A stretch of DNA of 64,000 nt. Source: Actinobacteria bacterium OV320 (GTDB lineage: Bacteria; Actinomycetota; Actinomycetes; Streptomycetales; Streptomycetaceae). The notes under the pieces were generated by a model. It was not told the origin of the DNA and ran no database searches. It saw only the letters and a list, made by a program, of their open reading frames with translations. The position numbers and the translations under genes are program-made. The stretch covers positions 496,001 to 560,000 of the forward strand of contig LJCX01000028.1 in NCBI GenBank assembly GCA_001298545.1, read 5' to 3'. Positions 51,303 through 59,279 of the stretch are shown in pieces (the first letter of the stretch is position 1; each line of letters starts with the position of its first letter).

Positions 51303-52768
51303 ACAAGCCCCTGCGCCGGATCGCGATCTTCTGCGGCCTCCTGGTCCTCACCCTGCTGCTGCGCGACAACTACCTGCAGTACGTCAAGGCGGACAGCCTC
51401 GCCAGCGACACGAAAAACCGCCGCGTCAACATCACGCGGTACTCCACCCCGCGCGGCGACATCATCGTCGACGGCAAGGCCATCACCGGCTCGGTCGAGA
51501 CCACCGGCGACTACAAGTACAAGCGCACCTGGTCCAACGGCGCGATGTGGGCGCCGGTCACCGGCTACTCCTCGCAGGCTTTCGGCGCCACCCAGCTGGA
51601 GAAGCTCGAGGACGGCATCCTCAGCGGCAACGACGACCGGCTCTTCTTCCGCAACACCCTGGACATGATCACGGGCAAGGAGAAGGAGGGCGGCAGCGTC
51701 GTCACCACCCTCAACGCCGCCGCGCAGAAGGCCGCCTACCAGGGCCTGGGCGACAAGAAGGGCGCGGTCGCCGCGATCGAACCGTCCACCGGCAAGATCC
51801 TTGCGCTGGTCTCCACGCCGTCGTACGACCCGTCGAAGTTCGCCGGGTCCTCCGACACGGACGCCGAAGCCTGGAACAAGGTCCAGAAGAAGAACGACGC
51901 CGACGACCCGATGCTCAACCGCGCGCTGCGCGAGACCTACCCGCCCGGCTCCACGTTCAAGGTGGTCACGGCCGCCGCCGCGCTGGAGAACGGCGAGGTC
52001 GCCGGCGTCGACGACAAGACCGACACCCCGGACCCGTTCCCGCTGCCGCAGTCCTCGAGCAAGCTCACCAATGAGCACGGCGCCTGCGAGGACGCCACGC
52101 TGCGCTACGCGCTCACGGTGTCCTGCAACACCGTCTTCGCGAAGATGGCCGACAACGTCGGCAACGAGAAGATGATCGAGCAGGCGGGCAAGTTCGGCTT
52201 CAACGAGGCCGAGCTGGACACCCCGGTGCGCGCCGCCGAGTCGGTCTACCCCAAGGACAACCAGCCGCAGAACGCCCTGGACGGCATCGGCCAGGGCTCC
52301 AACCGCGCCACCCCGCTCCAGATGGCCATGGTCGCCTCGGCGGTCGCCAACGACGGCAAGCTGATGAGGCCGTACATGGTCGACCAGCTCAAGGCCCCCA
52401 ACCTGGACACCCTGGAGACGACGGAGCCCCAGCAGCTGTCCCAGGCCGTCTCGTCGAAGACGGCACAGGCGCTCCAGGAAATGATGGAGTCGGTCGTCAA
52501 CGACCCGCAGGGCACCGGTAGCAAGGCAAAGATCAACGGCGCCACCGTCGGCGGCAAGACCGGTACCGCCCAGCACGGTCTCAACAACAGCGAGAAGCCG
52601 TACGCCTGGTTCATCTCCTACGCGAAGCTGTCCGACGGCAGCGCGCCGGTGGCCGTCGCCGTCGTCGTCGAGGACGGCGCGGCCGACCGCGGCGACATCA
52701 CTGGCGGCGGTCTCGCCGGCCCGATCGCAAGGGACGTGATGAAGGCAGTCATCGACAGCAAGAAGTGA
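51299..52768 (+). CDS. pbpA: Class B penicillin-binding protein PbpA
   Basis: Product of 489 residues with a short cytoplasmic part, one membrane helix (AIFCGLLVLTLLL) and a transpeptidase domain containing S218-T-F-K, SCN (TVSCNTVFA) and KTGTAQ motifs. It cross-links peptidoglycan and pairs with RodA. The overlap with rodA guarantees coupled synthesis. In mycobacteria PknB phosphorylates PbpA. Ends 169 bases before pknB. Confidence 0.94.
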   Translation: MNKPLRRIAIFCGLLVLTLLLRDNYLQYVKADSLASDTKNRRVNITRYSTPRGDIIVDGKAITGSVETTGDYKYKRTWSNGAMWAPVTGYSSQAFGATQLEKLEDGILSGNDDRLFFRNTLDMITGKEKEGGSVVTTLNAAAQKAAYQGLGDKKGAVAAIEPSTGKILALVSTPSYDPSKFAGSSDTDAEAWNKVQKKNDADDPMLNRALRETYPPGSTFKVVTAAAALENGEVAGVDDKTDTPDPFPLPQSSSKLTNEHGACEDATLRYALTVSCNTVFAKMADNVGNEKMIEQAGKFGFNEAELDTPVRAAESVYPKDNQPQNALDGIGQGSNRATPLQMAMVASAVANDGKLMRPYMVDQLKAPNLDTLETTEPQQLSQAVSSKTAQALQEMMESVVNDPQGTGSKAKINGATVGGKTGTAQHGLNNSEKPYAWFISYAKLSDGSAPVAVAVVVEDGAADRGDITGGGLAGPIARDVMKAVIDSKK

Positions 52769-52890
52769 CCCCCATCACGTCGCCTACACATCGGTGCACG
52801 TTGCGATACCGGTCCTGTATCGGGTGACGGGCTTGGCCAGGTCACACAGCGCCGTCCGGGTACGGTATGCCCGGACGGTAGCCTCCGGCC

Positions 52891-52902
52891 GCACACGTGT
52901 GC
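52891..52902. promoter_or_regulatory. 12-bp palindrome upstream of pknB
   Basis: GCACACGTGTGC, perfect, 35 bases before the pknB start in the 169-base gap after pbpA. A gene-proximal operator is possible; the binding factor is unknown. Confidence 0.45.
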
Positions 52903-52937
52903 CGGTCGGGACCGACGGAGAGGGCTGGTAGGTAGCT

Positions 52938-54914
52938 ATGGAAGAGCCGCGTCGCCTCGGCGGCCGGTACGAGCTGGGCCATGTGCTCGGCCGTGGTGGC
53001 ATGGCCGAGGTCTATCTCGCGCATGACACCCGCCTCGGCCGCACCGTGGCGGTGAAGACGCTGCGCGCGGACCTCGCGCGCGACCCTTCCTTCCAGGCCC
53101 GGTTCCGCCGGGAAGCCCAGTCTGCCGCCTCGCTCAACCACCCCGCGATCGTCGCGGTCTACGACACGGGCGAGGACTACATCGACGGGGTCTCGATCCC
53201 GTACATCGTCATGGAGTACGTCGACGGCTCCACGCTCCGTGAGCTGCTCCACTCCGGCCGCAAGCTGCTGCCGGAGCGGACGCTGGAGATGACCATCGGC
53301 ATCCTCCAGGCCCTGGAGTACTCGCACAGAGCCGGCATCGTCCACCGCGACATCAAGCCGGCGAACGTCATGCTGACGCGCAACGGCCAGGTCAAGGTCA
53401 TGGACTTCGGCATCGCCCGCGCCATGGGCGACTCCGGGATGACGATGACCCAGACGTCCGCGGTCATCGGCACGGCCCAGTACCTCTCGCCGGAGCAGGC
53501 CAAGGGCGAGCAGGTCGACGCGCGCTCCGACCTGTACTCGTCGGGCTGTCTGCTCTACGAGCTGCTCACGGTACGCCCGCCGTTCGTCGGTGACTCCCCG
53601 GTGGCCGTGGCCTACCAGCACGTCCGCGAGGAGCCGCAGCCCCCGAGCGTCTTCGACCCCGAGATCACCCCCGAGATGGACGCCATCGTCCTGAAGGCGC
53701 TGGTCAAGGACCCGAACTACCGCTACCAGTCCGCCGACGAGATGCGCCTGGACATCGAGGCCTGCCTCGACGGCCAGCCGGTCGGCGCGACGGCGGCCAT
53801 GGGCTCGGTCGGTTACGGCGGCTACGGCGACGACCAGGCGACCACGGCCATGCGCTCCGCGGACGCCGGGGCCACGTCGATGCTGCCGCCCATGAACCCG
53901 GACGACGGCGGCTACGGCTACGACGACCGTCCCGACCGGCGCCGCCAGAAGAAGTCCAACGCCTCGACGATCCTGCTGGTCGTCGCCGCGGTGCTGGTGC
54001 TCGTCGGCGCGGTGCTGATCGGCAAGTGGGTGTTCAGCGGCGGCGTCAACAACGAGTCGGTGGCGGTGCCCAACCTGGTCGGCCAGGTCCAGGCCGATGC
54101 AGCGAAACAGCTGACCAACAGCGACCTCAAGCTGGGCACGGTCACCCAGAAGGCCTGCGAGGATCAGCCCAAGGGCAAGATCTGCGACCAGGACCCCAAG
54201 CCCGCGACCAAGGTCGACAAGGACTCCACCGTCAACCTCGTCGTGTCGACCGGGGCACCGAAGGTGGCCGTGCCGAACGTGATCGACAAGGACGTCGAGG
54301 CCGCTACGAAGCAACTCGAGGCCAAGGGCTTCGAGGTGGAGACCAAGCAGACGGAGTCCTCCCAGGAGGCGGGCACGGTCCTCAGCCAGGACCCCGACCC
54401 GGCCACGGAGCTGGAAAAGGGCTCGACGGTGACCCTCGAGGTCGCCAAGGCCGAGGAGAAGGCCACCGTCCCGGACGTCTCCAGCAAGAGCTGCGACGAC
54501 GCCAAGGCGCAGATGGAGCAGAACGACCTCAAGGGCAACTGCGTCGAGGTCGACACCCAGGACCAGAACCAGGTCGGCAAGGTCATCCAGACCGTCCCGG
54601 CGATCGGCTCCCAGGCCGACAAGGGCTCCACGGTCCAGATCCAGATCGGCAGGAGCACCCAGACCCAGGTCCCGTCCAACCTCCAGGGTCTGAGCGTCAA
54701 GGACGCGAAGCAGGCGCTCCAGAACGCGGGGCTGAACGTCGGCAACATCACCGGCAACTCGGACGACGACGCCCAGGTGATCAGCTCGGACCCGGCCCCC
54801 GGCAGCACCGTCAACAAGGGGCAGACGGTCAACCTGGTCGCCATCAAGAACGGTGACAACAACAACGGCGGCAACAACGGCGGCGTCAACTTCTTCGGCG
54901 GCACCGGCGGTTGA
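52938..54914 (+). CDS. pknB: PASTA Ser/Thr protein kinase PknB
   Basis: Product of 658 residues. The kinase domain (about 10-275) has GRGGMAEV, K40, H136-R-D, DFG and the activation loop MTMTQTSAVIGTAQYLSPEQ. A juxtamembrane linker is followed by the membrane helix (ILLVVAAVLVLVGAVLIG, near 340-360) and four PASTA domains (VPNLVGQ, VPNVIDK, VPDVSSK, VPSNLQG) that bind muropeptides and lipid II. An Asn/Gly tail ends the protein. Central regulator of the block upstream. Three 15-base repeats of TTGACCGCAC start at its stop codon. Confidence 0.95.
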   Translation: MEEPRRLGGRYELGHVLGRGGMAEVYLAHDTRLGRTVAVKTLRADLARDPSFQARFRREAQSAASLNHPAIVAVYDTGEDYIDGVSIPYIVMEYVDGSTLRELLHSGRKLLPERTLEMTIGILQALEYSHRAGIVHRDIKPANVMLTRNGQVKVMDFGIARAMGDSGMTMTQTSAVIGTAQYLSPEQAKGEQVDARSDLYSSGCLLYELLTVRPPFVGDSPVAVAYQHVREEPQPPSVFDPEITPEMDAIVLKALVKDPNYRYQSADEMRLDIEACLDGQPVGATAAMGSVGYGGYGDDQATTAMRSADAGATSMLPPMNPDDGGYGYDDRPDRRRQKKSNASTILLVVAAVLVLVGAVLIGKWVFSGGVNNESVAVPNLVGQVQADAAKQLTNSDLKLGTVTQKACEDQPKGKICDQDPKPATKVDKDSTVNLVVSTGAPKVAVPNVIDKDVEAATKQLEAKGFEVETKQTESSQEAGTVLSQDPDPATELEKGSTVTLEVAKAEEKATVPDVSSKSCDDAKAQMEQNDLKGNCVEVDTQDQNQVGKVIQTVPAIGSQADKGSTVQIQIGRSTQTQVPSNLQGLSVKDAKQALQNAGLNVGNITGNSDDDAQVISSDPAPGSTVNKGQTVNLVAIKNGDNNNGGNNGGVNFFGGTGG

Positions 54915-54950
54915 CCGCACCGCAGTTGACCGCACGACGGTTGACCGCAC
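54911..54950. repeat. TTGACCGCAC triplicate repeat
   Basis: Three perfect TTGACCGCAC copies at 54911, 54926 and 54941 with a constant 15-base period; the first includes the pknB stop. Confidence 0.7.
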
Positions 54951-54953
54951 ATG

Positions 54954-55003
54954 GCAAGGGCGTGGGCCCCACCGGATGCGTCCGGTGGGGCCCACGCCCT
55001 TGC
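54954..55003. terminator. Long hairpin terminator after pknB
   Basis: A perfect stem of 23 bp (54954-54976 with 54981-55003) closed by TGCG, forty bases after pknB. Among the strongest hairpins in the window; it should separate pknB from the next gene. Confidence 0.85.
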
Positions 55004-55135
55004 TTCACCCGACCGAGCCCACGCCGACAAAGCGATCGTGTCTTCATATCGGCTGACTCGTTGATCGATTGGGGTGGGGTGTCATGTCACAGCTCTGCCC
55101 TGGCCGCACGGCCCGACCGGAACAGAGGGGCAGAC

Positions 55136-55825
55136 GTGATCAACGAATCGGCACTGCTGGAATCCAAGAGCCTGCGCGACGGCGTGCTCGAACGCACGGA
55201 CGTACTCGACAGGGTGAAGGCACTGTCCCTGCTGCCGGACGGGATGCATGTGACCACGGCGATGGTGGCGGCGTACTTCGGCGTCACCGCGGAGGCCATC
55301 CGCCAGCTCAAAGCACGACACCGCGACGAGCTGTCGGGCAATGGAATGTCAACCCTGAAGGGCCCTGACCTGGCAGAATTTAAGCGTGACGTCCTGTCAC
55401 GCTATCCGGCGGGTTATCCACAGCCTCGGTCCAGCCTCACTCTCTACTCCCGTCGCGCGGTCCTCAACGTCGCGATGCTCCTCCGTGACAGTGAAGTCGC
55501 CCGTCAGGTGCGCACATACCTTCTCGACATGGAGTACCGGGCGCGGACGCAGCCCAGGGACAACCCGGTCCCCACGCACTCCGTGTCCCTCGACGACCGC
55601 ATCGACCGGCGCATCACCCACATCCTCGGCCAGACCGTCGTACCCATGTTCAACGCCCTGATCGAAACATCAGGCGAGCACCAACGGGAGCTGATCGCCC
55701 TCCGAGCAGGCGTCCAGCAGGTCGAAAAGCGGCTGCGGCAGCACCACGCCCGGCTGCAGCGACTGGAAGCCCCTTCCTCGGGGCAGCCAAGGCCCTGCAC
55801 GACTCCGAGGTGGCACTGTTCGTAG
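55136..55825 (+). CDS. Unknown protein of a family seen in many actinobacteria
   Basis: Product of 229 residues, not identified to a known function. The N-terminal half (ALSLLPDGMHVTTAMVAAYFGVTAEAIRQLKARHRDEL) looks like a helix-turn-helix or winged-helix domain. A conserved block LTLYSRRAVLNVAMLLRDSEVARQVRTYLLDME resembles the core of phage antirepressor/Rha-like DNA-binding proteins. The C-terminus has a coiled coil (EHQRELIALRAGVQQVEKRL). GTG 55136 start with GAGGGGC before it. Composition is less biased than in neighbours. Placed between pknB and the sortases, it interrupts a conserved block, which suggests insertion. Confidence 0.7.
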   Translation: MINESALLESKSLRDGVLERTDVLDRVKALSLLPDGMHVTTAMVAAYFGVTAEAIRQLKARHRDELSGNGMSTLKGPDLAEFKRDVLSRYPAGYPQPRSSLTLYSRRAVLNVAMLLRDSEVARQVRTYLLDMEYRARTQPRDNPVPTHSVSLDDRIDRRITHILGQTVVPMFNALIETSGEHQRELIALRAGVQQVEKRLRQHHARLQRLEAPSSGQPRPCTTPRWHCS

Positions 55826-55867
55826 CAACCTGCCCCTTTACGCGTGATGCCCTCGGGGGCTGTCGGT

Positions 55868-56629
55868 TCAGCCCAGTTCCTTCGGCGGCGTCCGGTCCGC
55901 GTCCACCTTCTCCACGCGCACCAACTCGCCCCACACCACGTACCGGTAGCGGCTCGTGTACACCGGCGTGCAGGTCGTCAGGGTGATGTAGTGGCCGGCC
56001 TTCTTCCTGCCGGACTCCTTGGGGATCTGACCGAGGACCTCCACGTTGTACTTCGAGGTCTCGGGCAGGACCGCGTACACCTTGTAGACGTACCAGTCGT
56101 CCTTCGTCTCGAAGACGATCGGGTCGCCCTTCTCCAGCTTGTCGATGTTGTGGAACTTCGCGCCGTGGCCGTCGCGGTGGGCGGCGAGCGTGAAGTTGCC
56201 CTCCTTGCCGCTCGTCGGGAGAGCGGCCTTGAAGGGGTCGGTGTAGTAGCCGGCGACACCGTCGTTGAGGATCTTCGACGAGGTGCCCTTCTCGACCAGC
56301 ACCTCGCCGTTCCTCATCGCGGGCACGTGCAGGAAGCCGATGCCGTCCTTGGTGTCGAGCGCCCCGGGACCGCTGTCCTGCTGGGCCCAGTTGTCGCGCA
56401 CCTTGTCGCCCTGCCGGTCCGCGTGCCGGTCGGCCACGACGTTCGTCCACCACAGGGAGTAGACGACGAAGAGGCCGAGCACCAGGCCTGCCGTGATGAG
56501 GAGTTCGCCGAAGACGCTGACGGCCGACGCGATCCGGCCGCCACCGCGGCGCCGCGGCGCGGGATCGGGCGCGTCCACGCGCGCGTGCTCTTCGTGCTCG
56601 GTGTCGCCGGTGGTCGCTGCCACGTTCAT
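55868..56629 (-). CDS. srtE2: Class E sortase, SrtE2-like
   Basis: Product of 253 residues. One N-terminal membrane anchor (ELLITAGLVLGLFVVYSLWW) and a sortase barrel with catalytic His in LAAHRDG, Cys in LTTCTPVY and Arg in TSRYRYV. Class E enzymes cleave LAXTG and attach chaplins and other proteins to peptidoglycan. The S. coelicolor counterparts SrtE1/SrtE2 are neighbours as here. Ends 42 bases after the unknown gene, convergent with it. Confidence 0.9.
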   Translation of the reverse strand: MNVAATTGDTEHEEHARVDAPDPAPRRRGGGRIASAVSVFGELLITAGLVLGLFVVYSLWWTNVVADRHADRQGDKVRDNWAQQDSGPGALDTKDGIGFLHVPAMRNGEVLVEKGTSSKILNDGVAGYYTDPFKAALPTSGKEGNFTLAAHRDGHGAKFHNIDKLEKGDPIVFETKDDWYVYKVYAVLPETSKYNVEVLGQIPKESGRKKAGHYITLTTCTPVYTSRYRYVVWGELVRVEKVDADRTPPKELG

Positions 56630-56635
56630 CTGCCC

Positions 56636-56675
56636 CTACTCGACTGCACGCCTACTCGACTGCACGCCTACTCGA
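56636..56675. repeat. CTACTCGACTGCACGC repeat between two sortase genes
   Basis: Two full 16-base copies plus a partial third, the last overlapping the 3' end of the upstream sortase gene. Confidence 0.6.
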
Positions 56676-57723
56676 CGAGCGCATCCGGCTTTCCCTTGCT
56701 GCGCGGCCGTTCCTCGACCATCTTGCCCCAGACGATCAGGCGGTACTTGCTGGTGAACTCCGGGGTGCAGGTGGTGAGGGTGATGTACCGGCCCGGCCCG
56801 GTGAAGCCGGACTCGGCCGGCACGGGGTCGAGGACGCTCGTGTTGCTGGGCGCGGTCACCGGCAGCGAGGACGCCATCTTGTAGACGAAGTACTCGTCCT
56901 GCGTCTCGACGACGATGTCGTCGCCCGCCTGGAGCCTGTTGATGTAGCGGAACGGCTCGCCGTGCGTGTTGCGGTGGCCCGCGAGCCCGAAGTTGCCGGT
57001 CTTCGCGTCGGGCATCGCCGTCTGCAGCGGGCTCTCGCCGTAGTGCCCGACCATGCCCTTGTCGAGCACCTTCTTGTTGCTGACGCCCTCCGCGATCGGC
57101 ACCACCACGTCCAGCTTCGGGATGTGCAGGATGGCGAAGCCCTGCCCCGGCGAGAACACCCCGGGGGCGCCCTTGCCGTTCGCCCAGTCGTCCTGGAGGC
57201 TGCTGGCCTCCTTGTCCGCCTGCGCGTGCGCCCGCACGTTCGTCCACCACAGCTGGTAGGTGACGAAGAGCAGCATCAGCACGCCCGTGGTGATGAACAC
57301 CTCGCCGACCGCCCGGCTGGCGACCACGGCGGCGCTCGGCTTACGGGCCCGCTGCCGCCGGCGCGCCTCGACGCGTGACAGCGGCCGCTCGTCCTGCGGC
57401 GGCGCGTCGGCCCCGTTGTAGGACTCGGACACCTCACCCGGGCCCCCATGACGGCCGTGACGGCCCTTGGCGGCCTTTCTGCGGGCCGCTCGACCCCCCG
57501 CAGGGGTTCCAGGGGCGGGAGAGGCCGTCGAGGCGCCAGAAGCGGATATGGGGTCGCCGCCGAACATGGACGCCGGCGGTATCCGCAGCGCCACCGTCTC
57601 CTCGTCGATCGGCGGCTGGTACGGCTCCCCGGCGTAGGGACCTGCTCCGTAGGCATCACCGCCGAACGACTCGTACGGCGCGGTGCCGTACGAGTCCTCG
57701 CGCTCGGGGCGCAGCGCGGTCAC
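56668..57723 (-). CDS. srtE1: Class E sortase, SrtE1-like
   Basis: Product of 351 residues. A 140-residue cytoplasmic tail rich in Gly, Pro, Ala and Arg precedes the membrane anchor (GEVFITTGVLMLLFVTYQLWW). Catalytic residues: His in LAGHRNTHG, Cys in LTTCTPEF and Arg in TSKYRLIVWG. The long Arg-rich tail is typical of SrtE1. GTG 57723 overlaps the glutamine amidotransferase stop (GTGA), so the genes are translated together. Confidence 0.9.
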   Translation of the reverse strand: MTALRPEREDSYGTAPYESFGGDAYGAGPYAGEPYQPPIDEETVALRIPPASMFGGDPISASGASTASPAPGTPAGGRAARRKAAKGRHGRHGGPGEVSESYNGADAPPQDERPLSRVEARRRQRARKPSAAVVASRAVGEVFITTGVLMLLFVTYQLWWTNVRAHAQADKEASSLQDDWANGKGAPGVFSPGQGFAILHIPKLDVVVPIAEGVSNKKVLDKGMVGHYGESPLQTAMPDAKTGNFGLAGHRNTHGEPFRYINRLQAGDDIVVETQDEYFVYKMASSLPVTAPSNTSVLDPVPAESGFTGPGRYITLTTCTPEFTSKYRLIVWGKMVEERPRSKGKPDALVE

Positions 57724-58358
57724 GCCGAGGCCCTGCCCACCACCGGGGCGAGCCCCGCCGACCTCGCCACCGCGCCCTGGTCGCCGCACTCCACCAGCCA
57801 GTTGGCCAGCATCCGGTGCCCGTGCTCGGTCAGCACCGACTCGGGGTGGAACTGGACGCCCTCGACGGGCAGTTCACGGTGGCGCAGGCCCATGATGATT
57901 CCGTCGTGCGTACGGGCCGTGACCTCGAGCGCGGCCGGGACCGTGGCCGGCTCGGCGGCCAGCGAGTGGTAGCGGGTCGCCGTGAAGGGGGTCGGCAGGC
58001 CGGCGAAGACGCCCCGGCCCTCGTGCTCGACCGGCGAGGTCTTGCCGTGCAGCAGCTCCGGCGCCCGGTCCACGACACCGCCGTACGCCACCTGCATCGA
58101 CTGCATGCCCAGGCAGACGCCGAAGACGGGGACACCGGTGGCCGCGCAGTGCCGGACCATCTCGATGCAGACGCCGGCCTCCTCGGGCGTACCGGGCCCG
58201 GGGGAGAGCAGCACCCCGTCGAAGCCGTCCTGGGCGTGGGCCGTGGAGACCTCGTCGTTGCGCAGGACCTCGCACTCGGCGCCCAGCTGGTACAGGTACT
58301 GGACCAGGTTGAAGACGAAGCTGTCGTAGTTGTCGACGACAAGGATGCGCGCGCTCAC
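57720..58358 (-). CDS. trpG: Glutamine amidotransferase, anthranilate/aminodeoxychorismate synthase component II
   Basis: Product of 212 residues, class I glutamine amidotransferase: nucleophile Cys in GVCLGMQSM, and His/Glu of the triad in FHPESV. N-terminal VDNYDSFVFNLVQYL is typical of TrpG/PabA. It supplies ammonia to chorismate for anthranilate (Trp) or 4-amino-4-deoxychorismate (folate). The location between sortases and crgA matches mycobacterial trpG (near pknB). Which pathway it serves cannot be decided. GTG 58358 overlaps the small membrane gene's stop. Confidence 0.9.
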   Translation of the reverse strand: MSARILVVDNYDSFVFNLVQYLYQLGAECEVLRNDEVSTAHAQDGFDGVLLSPGPGTPEEAGVCIEMVRHCAATGVPVFGVCLGMQSMQVAYGGVVDRAPELLHGKTSPVEHEGRGVFAGLPTPFTATRYHSLAAEPATVPAALEVTARTHDGIIMGLRHRELPVEGVQFHPESVLTEHGHRMLANWLVECGDQGAVARSAGLAPVVGRASA

Positions 58359-58516
58359 TGGTTGTCCACCGTCACATCGTTGAAGGGAAGCAGCGGTTCG
58401 GCCCATGGGAAGACGTACTGGAACAGCGCGTACACGACGGCCACGATCAGCATGATCGAGATCAGCGCTCTGACCCACGCGTTTCCCGGCAGATGCCGCC
58501 AGATCCAGCCGTACAT
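58355..58516 (-). CDS. Small membrane protein, 53 residues
   Basis: Read on the minus strand: start MYGWIWRHLPGNAWVRAL, one hydrophobic helix (LISIMLIVAVVYALFQYVF, about residues 18-36), then a short polar tail ending TVDNQ. ATG 58516, TGA 58355-58357. The stop overlaps the amidotransferase GTG by three bases (GTGA), as expected for a real gene in the operon. Candidate single-pass partner of the sortases or division proteins. Function unknown. Confidence 0.7.
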   Translation of the reverse strand: MYGWIWRHLPGNAWVRALISIMLIVAVVYALFQYVFPWAEPLLPFNDVTVDNQ

Positions 58517-58568
58517 GCCGTCCCTTCCGTCGCATCACGGCACCTGACTCACGCCGTACGCCACCAGA

Positions 58569-59252
58569 CTAACGGCGCAGGGCCTTCGGTTCGCCTGCCT
58601 CCACGGGCTGTGTGGAGTCCAGGTGCGCCCAGACGATCAGCCGGTGACTGTGCCCCCATTCCGGATCGCACGTGGTCAACGTCAGGTACCGGCCCGGACG
58701 CGTGTACCCCGACTTACGTGGCACAGCGTCGATCACCTCGACATCCGAGGGCACGGTTTTGTAAGGCCCTCTGTCGATCCGATAGGTGAACCAGGTCGTC
58801 CCGTCCGTCAGGACCACCGCGTCCCCCCGCCTGAGCTGGGGGAAGTCCTTGAAAGGGTCGCCATAGGTACGGCGGTGACCCGCGACGGAGAAATTCCCGG
58901 TCTGCCCGAGCCGCGCGCTGCCCGCGTAGTGCCCCAGCCCCTTCTTCAGGGTGCCGGTCGCCGTGCCTTCGAGCACCGGCTTGTTCCACGTGAAACCAAG
59001 ACGCGGGATGTACATCACCGCGAAGGGCCTGCCGACGCGGTACGGCGCCGGCTGCGCGGTGGCGCTCGCGCCGGGGGCGGGGGCCACGGTCCCCTGTGCC
59101 CACTGGTCGTGCAGGTCGTCGATCTGGTCGCCCATGACCCGGTCGGCCTGTACTCCGGTCCAGAACAGCACGTAGACGACGAAGAGGACGATGACGGTGC
59201 CGGCGGTGATGCACAGCTCGCTGAACGTCCTGACGATCACCCGCACCGACAC
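58569..59252 (-). CDS. Third class E sortase
   Basis: Product of 227 residues. A short N-tail, a membrane anchor (ITAGTVIVLFVVYVLFWTGV), a Pro/Ala-rich region (APAPGASATAQPAPYR), then a sortase barrel with His in VAGHRRTYG, Cys in LTTCDPEWGHSHR and Arg in the distal segment (HRLIVW). The Cys-Asp replacement for the usual Cys-Thr after the catalytic Cys could affect specificity. GTG 59252. A parS-like site lies inside its coding sequence. Confidence 0.87.
   Translation of the reverse strand: MSVRVIVRTFSELCITAGTVIVLFVVYVLFWTGVQADRVMGDQIDDLHDQWAQGTVAPAPGASATAQPAPYRVGRPFAVMYIPRLGFTWNKPVLEGTATGTLKKGLGHYAGSARLGQTGNFSVAGHRRTYGDPFKDFPQLRRGDAVVLTDGTTWFTYRIDRGPYKTVPSDVEVIDAVPRKSGYTRPGRYLTLTTCDPEWGHSHRLIVWAHLDSTQPVEAGEPKALRR
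58983..58996. other. parS-like site inside the sortase gene
   Basis: GTTCCACGTGAAAC differs from the parS consensus at one position (C for T at position 4), a change tolerated in the B. subtilis consensus TGTTNCACGTGAAACA. Within coding DNA. Confidence 0.6.
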
Positions 59253-59279
59253 AGGCGCCCCCCGGCGGCCGCTGCTCCA

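Noticed and set aside
55136..55825. Integrated phage or plasmid
   Set aside because: The gene alone resembles phage-type regulators; no integrase, att repeat or structural gene accompanies it.
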